This document shows positions 18,285-24,228 of a stretch of DNA of 24,228 nucleotides, in pieces. The DNA lies in assembly GCA_036376595.1 (NCBI GenBank), contig DASVAA010000037.1, forward strand, positions 1-24,228, given 5' to 3'. The notes beneath the pieces were generated by a model. It was not told the origin of the DNA. It ran no database searches and saw only the letters and a list, made by a program, of their open reading frames with translations. Numbering within the stretch: position 1 is the stretch's first letter; every line of letters starts with the position of its first letter. The DNA is from SMAG-U1939 sp036376595 (GTDB lineage: Bacteria > Chloroflexota > Ktedonobacteria > Ktedonobacterales > JADMIN01). Both the position numbers and the translations under genes were made by a program.

Positions 18285-19511
18285 TCACGCCACGAAGACG
18301 CGCAAGAACGCCACGAAGAACAGCGCCAGCAGCGGCAGCGCAACCAGCAGCAACGCGTGCTCGACGGCGGGGCGCGCCGACCAGCGGCCGAGCAGGATGA
18401 ACAGCGGGAAGACCACCAGCATGTAGCGCATGTTGGAGGTCAGCGCGTACCAGTTGTGCGCGGGCGTGCAGAGGTCGAGCAGCAGGTGACCCCAGGCGTA
18501 GAGCACGTAGGCCAATGGCAGCCGGTGGATTGTGGCGGCGGTGAGGGCGATGAACGCCAGCGTGAAGGCGCCGTCCACGAAGATGTGGGCCTGGTACAGG
18601 CTGAGATTGGGGCCAAACTGGAACAGCGCGCGTCCCGCCCGCAGGAAGCCGACCACCGGCAGCTCGAAGCTCTTGCCCCCGCCCTGCGCCTGGGCGAGCG
18701 CCGTCGCACCCCACACACCGAAGCGCGCGTGCAAGTACACCACGAAGCCGGCGAACGCCGCCAGCGGCGCGGCGAATCCGGCGACGATCGCCGCGGCGGT
18801 TGGCAGGGATGGCAGGCGCCGGTCGCGGCGCAGATCCCCGACCAGCACCGCCGCCATTGGCAGCAGCAGCAGCAGGCCATGCGTGTGACAGAGCGTGGCG
18901 AGCGCGGCCAGCACGCCCGCGACAAGCCAGCGGCGCAGGCGCAGCGCGACGAACGTCCCCACGCTGAGCAGCAGGAACAACGACTCGGTGTAGGGCAGCA
19001 CGAGGAAGAACGCCGTGGGGAAGATCGCCAGCAGGAAGACCGTCCGCCACGCGGTCTGGGGACCGTCGAGATCGGCGACCAGCCAGCGCAGCAGCCCAAA
19101 CGCGCCGAGCGCGGCGGCGTTGGCGACGATCGCCCCGGCGAGCGCGGCATTGCCGCCGAACAGTGGCGCAAGCATGTGCTCGACGGCCGGCAGCAGCGGT
19201 GAGAACGCGGCGGTCCAGAGCTGCGAGTAGCCCTGCTGCGCGATCTGCGCGTAGTTCGCGCCGTCCCAGCCGGCCAGGAGTCGTCCGACGTACGACCACG
19301 AGACGCCGCTAGTATTCGTCACGCCGGGCAGCAGGAACGAGGCACCGACGTAGAGCACGCCAAAGAGCAGCGCATGCTGGAGCAGCCAGATGAGGGCCGC
19401 GTCGCGCCAGACCACGCGGTCGAGCAGGCGCACAGACGAGTTGCCCACCTTCGCGTTGGCCGCCGCTCCCAGATCGTGCGTCTTCGGCGTCTCCACCGTC
19501 CCCTGCGCCAT
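18285..19511 (-). CDS. PIG-V-type (GT76-like) membrane mannosyltransferase
   Basis: A 408-residue protein with about nine to ten predicted transmembrane segments. Family hallmarks: the first outside loop has W82-D83 (GRLLAGWDGANYAQIAQQGY) and FSPLLPAVEHML; then FLLAIFPTAFFLVLPYTESLFLLLSVGTF, the FP...YTES signature of PIG-V mannosyltransferases; and MRYMLVVFPLFILL near the C-terminus. Enzymes of this kind use a lipid-phosphate mannose donor on the outer face of the membrane; here the acceptor (glycolipid, glycan or protein) is unknown. I chose the ATG at 19511 because AGGGGAG precedes it; a GTG 27 nt earlier has no ribosome binding site. The gene is divergent from the S9 peptidase gene and stands alone. 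Confidence 0.8.
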   Translation of the reverse strand: MAQGTVETPKTHDLGAAANAKVGNSSVRLLDRVVWRDAALIWLLQHALLFGVLYVGASFLLPGVTNTSGVSWSYVGRLLAGWDGANYAQIAQQGYSQLWTAAFSPLLPAVEHMLAPLFGGNAALAGAIVANAAALGAFGLLRWLVADLDGPQTAWRTVFLLAIFPTAFFLVLPYTESLFLLLSVGTFVALRLRRWLVAGVLAALATLCHTHGLLLLLPMAAVLVGDLRRDRRLPSLPTAAAIVAGFAAPLAAFAGFVVYLHARFGVWGATALAQAQGGGKSFELPVVGFLRAGRALFQFGPNLSLYQAHIFVDGAFTLAFIALTAATIHRLPLAYVLYAWGHLLLDLCTPAHNWYALTSNMRYMLVVFPLFILLGRWSARPAVEHALLLVALPLLALFFVAFLRVFVA

Positions 19512-19665
19512 ATCGCTCCCCTCGTCTGTCTTACCCACCGATTCGTCGCTCGCGCGCCGCCCATTCTAACGCCGCGTATGGTGTCGGCGGAAGCGCGCTA
19601 GTACTACCACACGGCAACAGGGCATGCCAAACCTGGCGAATCAGGGCGGGGTATGCAACGGCCCC

Positions 19666-19674
19666 TGCTACAAT
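19666..19674 (+). promoter_or_regulatory. Extended -10 element for the S9 peptidase gene
   Basis: TGCTACAAT is an extended -10 (TGn plus TACAAT). No -35 box is recognised. Transcription would begin near 19681, leaving a leader of 38-62 nt and ruling out an upstream translation start at 19653. Confidence 0.5.
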
Positions 19675-19742
19675 CGGGGCAGCGAATCGCGGCTGAGCCG
19701 GCCATCAGTGGCGGAGGCATGAGGCGGAAAGGATGGGCGTGC

Positions 19743-21599
19743 ATGGGCATGACGGGCGCGGAGTATCTGGATGCGCTGCTGGCGCTGCCGGCGGTGAGTG
19801 TAGGAGGCGCCGAGGTGTCGCCAGATGGGCGCTGGGTGGCGTGGACATGGCTGCGCGCGGGGCCGACCGCCGACGTGTACGCCGCGCCGACCGATGGCTC
19901 CGCGCCGCCGCTGCGCCTCACCGAGACCACCGAGAATACGCGGCTCGTTTCGTGGGCACCCGATAGCTCGGCGGTGGTCGTCAGCCACGATACGGCGGGC
20001 GACGAGCGCAGACAGTTCTTCCTTGTGCGGCTGGAGCGCCCCGGCGAGCTGCGCCCGCTGACCCAGCGCGGCGGATTCCCCAGCGGCGGCGATCTGCACC
20101 CCAACGGCCGCTGGTTCGTCTACGGCGCCAACGTGGACGAGGCGACCGGCGACGAGATCGAGCTTGACCGCGTCTACCGCGTGGATGTCGAGACCGGCGA
20201 GCGCGTGGCGCTGGCGCGGCTCAACCGCCAGGGCGACTCCTCGCCCAAGCTCAGCCCCGACGGCCGCTGGGTGCTCTACGCGCGCCAGGACCTCAGCGCA
20301 TCCGGCCGGCAGGTCTGGCTGGTGGGGATTGACGGCCAGGGCGACCGCGAAGTTCTCAACGCCGGCGCCGATGCGAAGGTCTCGGCATCATGGTTCCCCG
20401 ACAGCCACCGCCTGGTCGTGCTGGCCGAGACGCCCACCTATCGCCAGCTCGGCGTCTGGGAGCTGGAGAGCGGCGCGGCGCGGTGGTTGGTGGACGATCC
20501 CGCGCGCAACATCGAGCGTGCCTACGTGCCGGAGGGCAGCGACGAGATCGTGGTGGTCGAGGTGCGCGAGGCGCGGGTGCGGGCCTCGCTGCTGCACCCC
20601 GAGACGCTGGCCGAGCGCCCGATGCCCGTCGCGCGCGGCAATCTGACGCCGCTGGCGCCCGTCGGCGGCGACGGTGATGGCGCGTGGGCTGGCTTCTACA
20701 CCAGCGCGCGGCAGCCAGCGGACGTGGTGCGCTTCGTTCCGGTCGAGGCCGATCCCGCGGCGTTTGCGAGCCTGACGCGCGTCTGGCAGCGCACGCCGCT
20801 CACCCCCGGCGACCTGGCGTCGGCCGAGGAGTTCCGCTGGGCCGCGCCGGACGGGCTGCCGATCCAGGGCTGGCTGTATCGTCCCTACGACGAGAGCGAG
20901 CCGCGCGGCACCATCGTCTACGTGCATGGCGGGCCGACCTCGCACAGCCAGGATGCCCTCAACCCGCAGATTCAGCACTTCGTCCGCGAGGGCTTTGTGG
21001 TGCTCGACCCGAATTATCGCGGCAGCACAGGCTTCGGCCTGCCGTTCCGCGAGGCGATCCGCGCGCAGGGCTGGGGCGGCGCCGAGCAGGACGACATCCG
21101 CGCGGGGATCGAGGCGCTGATCGCCGCCGGGATCGCCACGCCGGGCGCGATCGGCATCACCGGCACGTCGTACGGCGGCTACTCGTCGTGGTGCGCGATC
21201 ACGCGCTTCCCGCCGGAGCTGGTGGCCGCGGCGGCGCCGATCTGCGGCATGACCGACCTGGTGCTGGACTACGATGCGACGCGCCCCGACCTGCGTCCCT
21301 ATAGCGAGGAGATGCTGGGCGGCACGCCAGAGCAGGTGCCGGAGCGCTACTATGCGGCGTCGCCGATCCACTTCGTCGGCAACATCCGCGGCACGCTGCT
21401 GATCGTGCAGGGCATGCGCGACCCCAACGTGCCGCCGGCCCACGTCACCGCGGTCGAGGAGCCGCTGCGCCGCCTGGGCATCCCCTACGAGGTGCTGGCG
21501 TTCGAGGATGAGGGCCACGGCATCGGCAAGCCCGCCAACCAGCGCGTGCTGTACCAGCGCCTGGCGCGTTTCTTCGCCGACGCGTTCGGGAAGGCGTGA
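19743..21599 (+). CDS. S9 family serine peptidase (acylaminoacyl-peptidase/prolyl oligopeptidase type)
   Basis: The 618-residue protein has an N-terminal beta-propeller (VSPDGRWVAWTWLRAG near 25, LSPDGRWVLYARQDLS, VSASWFPDSHRLVVLAE) and a C-terminal alpha/beta hydrolase. Catalytic residues are all visible: S476 in GTSYGGYSSW, D560 in QGMRDPNVPPAH and H592 in DEGHGIGKPAN. The block GTIVYVHGGPTSHSQD holds the oxyanion-hole strand HGGP and VLDPNYRGSTGFG is typical of the family. The enzyme should cut or trim short peptides or N-acylated peptides in the cytoplasm; no signal peptide is seen. The start was placed at 19743 (or 19719) because the promoter lies at 19666-19674. It converges with the transglutaminase-like gene, stops 3 nt apart. 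Confidence 0.94.
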   Translation: MGMTGAEYLDALLALPAVSVGGAEVSPDGRWVAWTWLRAGPTADVYAAPTDGSAPPLRLTETTENTRLVSWAPDSSAVVVSHDTAGDERRQFFLVRLERPGELRPLTQRGGFPSGGDLHPNGRWFVYGANVDEATGDEIELDRVYRVDVETGERVALARLNRQGDSSPKLSPDGRWVLYARQDLSASGRQVWLVGIDGQGDREVLNAGADAKVSASWFPDSHRLVVLAETPTYRQLGVWELESGAARWLVDDPARNIERAYVPEGSDEIVVVEVREARVRASLLHPETLAERPMPVARGNLTPLAPVGGDGDGAWAGFYTSARQPADVVRFVPVEADPAAFASLTRVWQRTPLTPGDLASAEEFRWAAPDGLPIQGWLYRPYDESEPRGTIVYVHGGPTSHSQDALNPQIQHFVREGFVVLDPNYRGSTGFGLPFREAIRAQGWGGAEQDDIRAGIEALIAAGIATPGAIGITGTSYGGYSSWCAITRFPPELVAAAAPICGMTDLVLDYDATRPDLRPYSEEMLGGTPEQVPERYYAASPIHFVGNIRGTLLIVQGMRDPNVPPAHVTAVEEPLRRLGIPYEVLAFEDEGHGIGKPANQRVLYQRLARFFADAFGKA

Positions 21600-21602
21600 C
21601 GC

Positions 21603-22508
21603 TCAGGGTATTGCCGCGACCTCCGCCGGCTCCCCTTCCGCCGCCGGGCTGTAGCGCATCACGCGGTCGGGCACCATCAGCCGGGGGTTGCCGGTGTAGA
21701 GCGCGCGGGCGGCGTCGAGCGCGTCGGGACCAGCCTGCGTCACCTCGGCGGCGCGGTCGAGCAGCGCGAGGTCGTCTGCCGATGGCTCGTCCCGCGACAA
21801 CGGGTCGAGCATCACGCCCCAGGCGTCCCACAGCAGCAGCTCCATCTTGTTCTGCGCCGCCAGGTCCTGCACCAGCTTATCGAGGATGAACCACGAGCCT
21901 CGGATGTCCATGTCCGGCGCCACGCCGTAGCGGTTGGGATCGTCCGCGCCGGAGCGATACCGCTGCCAGGCGAGGCCGCCGGCGATGAAGCGGCCGGGCG
22001 GCACATCGAGCGGATCGAAGTCCAGAGCGAACTGCTCGACATGTAGCGGACTCAGCTCCGGGTCCACCAGCTTCCAGCGGCTGGCCGCGGCGTCGTAGAC
22101 CTCGGCGATCGCGTGGTCCACGTTGAAGTCGCGCTCGAAGTAGCTGGCGAAGCCGATACGCACCCGCGCCGGGATGCCGCGGGAGCGCGCCATCGAGCAG
22201 AAGAGCGTGGCGAAGTCGCGGCAGCAGCCCACCAAGCGGTTGCCCGGCTCGCGCGGCTCGGTCAGCGAGCGCGGGTCCAGCTCCACCAGACGCGCGAGCA
22301 TCTTGGAGACGTCGCGCGTGTCGATCTCGCAGACCCGCTCCTGGGGGATCGTGTGCCCGAACATCTCGCCGCCCCGATAGTGGATGATGAGGCCCTGCAC
22401 TACGCGGCACAGCCCCGCGATGTCGTGCGGCAGGTCGTCGTAGCGCGCGGCGAGGGTGCTGGGATCGGTGTAGGGGCTTTGGGTCGCGTAGTAGGCGAGC
22501 GGGTCCAT
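21603..22508 (-). CDS. Transglutaminase-like cysteine protease-fold protein
   Basis: The 301-residue protein carries the transglutaminase-core catalytic triad: Cys (C96) in GCCRDFATLFCSMARSRGIP, His (H132) in NVDHAIAEVYD and Asp (D149) in WKLVDPEL, with the usual GIPARVRIGF strand between. N-terminal and C-terminal parts have no recognised domain. There is no signal peptide. Such proteins may be amidases or peptidases. The start at 22508 has GGGAGG six bases upstream; the frame continues to 22604 but through the edge of the transposon. The upstream 150 nt belong partly to the IS element, so its promoter is unclear. Confidence 0.85.
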   Translation of the reverse strand: MDPLAYYATQSPYTDPSTLAARYDDLPHDIAGLCRVVQGLIIHYRGGEMFGHTIPQERVCEIDTRDVSKMLARLVELDPRSLTEPREPGNRLVGCCRDFATLFCSMARSRGIPARVRIGFASYFERDFNVDHAIAEVYDAAASRWKLVDPELSPLHVEQFALDFDPLDVPPGRFIAGGLAWQRYRSGADDPNRYGVAPDMDIRGSWFILDKLVQDLAAQNKMELLLWDAWGVMLDPLSRDEPSADDLALLDRAAEVTQAGPDALDAARALYTGNPRLMVPDRVMRYSPAAEGEPAEVAAIP

Positions 22509-22553
22509 ATCAAGCCTCCCTTGAATGTGAGCTAGCGGAAAAACCGGCTGAGG

Positions 22554-22604
22554 CCCCCTAGCTTTAGACATGGGGATGAAAGCCGGGTGGCCCGCTAGGG
22601 CCAC
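22554..22604 (+). repeat. Left-end structure of the IS element
   Basis: CCCCC (22554-22558) pairs with GGGG (22572-22575) around TAGCTTTAGACAT, a form I associate with the 3' end of TnpB elements. The perfect hairpin GTGGCCC-GCTA-GGGCCAC (22587-22604) follows and could be the Y1 transposase recognition hairpin. Confidence 0.5.
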
Positions 22605-22620
22605 GATCTGGTGCTAATAG

Positions 22621-22650
22621 TTGGCACTGCGCTATCTATCATGGTATCCT
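22621..22650 (+). promoter_or_regulatory. tnpA promoter
   Basis: TTGGCA (22621-22626), an 18-nt spacer and TATCCT (22645-22650). Six bases separate the -10 from the ATG at 22657, so the mRNA should be leaderless or nearly so. Confidence 0.55.
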
Positions 22651-22656
22651 GCTTGC

Positions 22657-23052
22657 ATGAGAGACCTACGCAGCAACAACAATGTCGTCTATATCTGCCG
22701 GTATCATGTGGTGTTCTGCCCCAAGTACCGGCGCAAGGTGTTGACGCCGCCGATAGATGCACGGCTGAAAGTTATCCTTGCCGAGCAGATCGAGCGGTGG
22801 GGCCAAGAGTTGATCGAGATGGAAGTCATGTCCGATCATGTGCATCTGCTCGTGGGGTGTGACCCGCAGTTCGGCATTCATCGGCTGGTGAAACTGCTGA
22901 AAGGCTACAGCTCGCATGCGTTGCGTGCGGAGTTCCCGGCATTGAAGCGGCGGCTGCCGTCGCTGTGGACCAACAGCTACTTCTGCTCCACGGTGGGCGG
23001 GGTGACGCTGGAAACCTTGAAACGCTACGTTGAGCACCAGAAGGGCAAATAG
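22657..23052 (+). CDS. tnpA: IS200/IS605 Y1 transposase
   Basis: The enzyme cuts and joins single-stranded DNA at hairpins on the ends of the element, with one tyrosine attached to the DNA 5' end. The 131-residue product is of normal length. Motifs: CRYHVVFCPKYRRKVL at the start, the metal-binding HUH motif H61-V62-H63 (SDHVHLLVGC), LKGYSSHALR, LWTNSYFCSTVGG and the catalytic Y124 (LKRYVEHQK). All are intact, so the protein should be active. The ATG at 22657 was chosen; the frame stays open to 22621 through the promoter. tnpB starts 9 nt behind. Confidence 0.96.
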   Translation: MRDLRSNNNVVYICRYHVVFCPKYRRKVLTPPIDARLKVILAEQIERWGQELIEMEVMSDHVHLLVGCDPQFGIHRLVKLLKGYSSHALRAEFPALKRRLPSLWTNSYFCSTVGGVTLETLKRYVEHQKGK

Positions 23053-23061
23053 GGATCGGGC

Positions 23062-24228
23062 GTGGCCGACACCATCCGCAAGACCTTCAAGTACAAACTG
23101 AAGCCGACACCGGACCAGGATCGGACGTTGGAGTCCGTCTTGTGGCACTGTCGCACGCTCTATAACACCGCCCTCGAACAGCGGAAGACGTGGTGGGAGC
23201 GCGGCCAGGGCAAGAGCGCGACGTACTACCAACAGAAGGCGGAATTGCCTGATCTGAAAACGGCCTGCCCGGACTATAGCGAGATCAACGCCCAAGTCTT
23301 GCAAGACGTGCTCTTGCGCCTGGACCGCACCTTCCAAGCGTTCTTCCGCCGCATCACGGCTGGTGAGACGCCCGGCTATCCGCGATTCCAGGGGCGCACC
23401 CGCTATCACAGTTTTACCTATCCGCAGGTAGGTGAGCATGGCGGGGCACGGCTGGATAACGGCTTCGTGGTCCTCTCCAAGATCGGCCGCGTGGCGGTGC
23501 GCTGGAGCCGCCCGTTGGAGGGGACGCCCAAGACGGTGATGATCTCCAAGGAGGCGGGCGGCTGGTATGTCTGCTTCTCCTGTACGGACGTGCCCACCGA
23601 GCCGCTGCCTCAGACGGGCCGTGAGACGGGCATAGACGTGGGGCTGAAGGTGTTCCTGACCACCGCCGACGGGCAGGCCGCCGAGAACCCTCGCCACTAC
23701 CGCACAGCCGAGCGCCGGCTTGCCAAGGCACAGCGCCGCGTCTCGCGCCGCAAGAAAGGCAGCCACCGCAGGCGCAAGGCGATTGCCCTGCTGAGACGAG
23801 CGCATCAACGAGTGCAACGCCAGCGGCGAGACTTTCACCACAAGACGGCGCTCGCGCTGCTGCGCCAGTATGACGTGATCTACCTCGAAGACTTGCGGGT
23901 CCGCAATCTGGTCCGAAACAGCCACCTCGCCAAGAGCATCAGTGATGCCGGCTGGGCGGCGTTCCGTACCATCCTGGAAGGCAAAGCAGTATACGCTGGT
24001 CGCCAGGTGATCGCGGTCCCGCCTCAGTACACCAGCCAGGAGTGCAGCGGCGTGTTGCCCGATGGCAGCCGGTGCGGAGCGCGTGTGGCGAAAAGCCTGA
24101 GCGTGCGCACCCATGTCTGTCGCTCCTGTGGACTGGTGCTGGACCGCGATGAGAACGCGGCGCGCAATATTCTTCGGGCCGGGCAGGCCCGTCAGGCGCT
24201 AACGTGGCCGGGTGCGGCGAGCGTTGCC
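23062..24228 (+). CDS. tnpB: TnpB RNA-guided nuclease (C-terminal end outside window)
   Basis: TnpB uses an element-encoded guide RNA to cut DNA next to a target motif and is the ancestor of Cas12. The GTG at 23062 gives 389 codons to the window edge without a stop. N-terminal: KTFKYKLKPTPDQDRTLESV and CRTLYNTALEQRKTWWE. RuvC residues: D192 (TGIDVGLKVF), E276 (YLEDLRVRNLV) and D361/D363 (LDRDENAARNI), all intact. The zinc finger reads TSQECSG...RCGARV...THVCRSCG, with 9 residues between the first two cysteines instead of the usual 2. A long frame on the opposite strand (22666-24114) is a shadow. Confidence 0.95.
   Translation, partial: MADTIRKTFKYKLKPTPDQDRTLESVLWHCRTLYNTALEQRKTWWERGQGKSATYYQQKAELPDLKTACPDYSEINAQVLQDVLLRLDRTFQAFFRRITAGETPGYPRFQGRTRYHSFTYPQVGEHGGARLDNGFVVLSKIGRVAVRWSRPLEGTPKTVMISKEAGGWYVCFSCTDVPTEPLPQTGRETGIDVGLKVFLTTADGQAAENPRHYRTAERRLAKAQRRVSRRKKGSHRRRKAIALLRRAHQRVQRQRRDFHHKTALALLRQYDVIYLEDLRVRNLVRNSHLAKSISDAGWAAFRTILEGKAVYAGRQVIAVPPQYTSQECSGVLPDGSRCGARVAKSLSVRTHVCRSCGLVLDRDENAARNILRAGQARQALTWPGAASVA

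Larger units (their letters stand above)
22553..24228 (+). mobile_element. IS200/IS605-family insertion sequence (left end and most of body; right end outside window)
   Basis: tnpA (Y1 transposase) and tnpB (RNA-guided nuclease) are adjacent, 9 nt apart and in the same direction, as in IS605-type elements. The left boundary is inferred from hairpins at 22554-22604 and is not exact. The right end, including any guide RNA, is beyond the window. Confidence 0.85.

Noticed and set aside
18172..19299. 375-codon minus-strand frame overlapping the mannosyltransferase
   Set aside because: Same strand but other frame; Arg/Ala/Gly-rich with no hydrophobic pattern, while the chosen frame has membrane segments and PIG-V motifs.
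20388..21518. 376-codon minus-strand frame
   Set aside because: Antisense to the S9 peptidase, whose catalytic triad is complete.
22666..24114. 482-codon open frame on the minus strand across tnpA and tnpB
   Set aside because: A shadow of two genes with intact catalytic motifs; no ribosome binding site and low-complexity composition.

Overview
The window is GC-rich bacterial chromosome. Gene content and protein style (paired ECF sigma factors with membrane anti-sigma partners, an actinobacterial/Chloroflexota-type secreted C39 peptidase, zinc-ribbon DUF3352 protein, PIG-V-like mannosyltransferase, bacterial-type LeuRS, an IS200/IS605 element) suggest an uncultured or poorly studied Chloroflexota (Ktedonobacteria/Thermomicrobia-like). 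This is an inference from protein flavour only; no 16S rRNA or other decisive marker is present.

Layout. Positions 1-1904 (minus strand) hold a putative operon: secreted DUF5666 protein, ECF sigma factor, then a truncated anti-sigma-like protein running off the left edge. A four-helix membrane protein lies on the plus strand (2343-3056). gcvT and gcvH (minus, 3211-5009) encode the T and H proteins of the glycine cleavage system; gcvP is not here. A second ECF sigma gene (5343) is translationally coupled by ATGA overlap to a zinc-finger/transmembrane/eight-blade PQQ-like propeller anti-sigma protein (5918-7492); a perfect CRP-type palindrome lies upstream. Next come a decayed second copy of the gcvT promoter, leader and first codons, a MerR regulator plus VWA protein operon (minus), uridine kinase, a secreted C39-like peptidase, a zinc-ribbon DUF3352 membrane protein (minus), leuS (minus), tRNA-Ala(GGC) (minus) with its own promoter and terminator, a PIG-V-type mannosyltransferase (minus), an S9 serine peptidase (plus), a transglutaminase-like protein (minus), and finally an IS200/IS605 element with tnpA and an almost complete tnpB cut by the right edge.

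What stands out is not one new operon but layered non-coding structure. Five GTAG-headed hairpins of REP type all lie on the minus strand, all in leaders of minus-strand genes or gene remnants. A degenerate purine-rich CGCAGAGGA/CGCGAAGGA repeat fills three intergenic stretches and has also entered the reading frame of leuS, in a linker of its editing domain. A 200-bp promoter-leader segment of gcvT is duplicated 2.6 kb away. Two genes (merR-like and tnpA) have promoters so close to the start codon that their mRNAs should be leaderless or nearly so.

Limits: all family assignments are from reading translations and motifs by eye; no database search, folding program or codon statistics were run.
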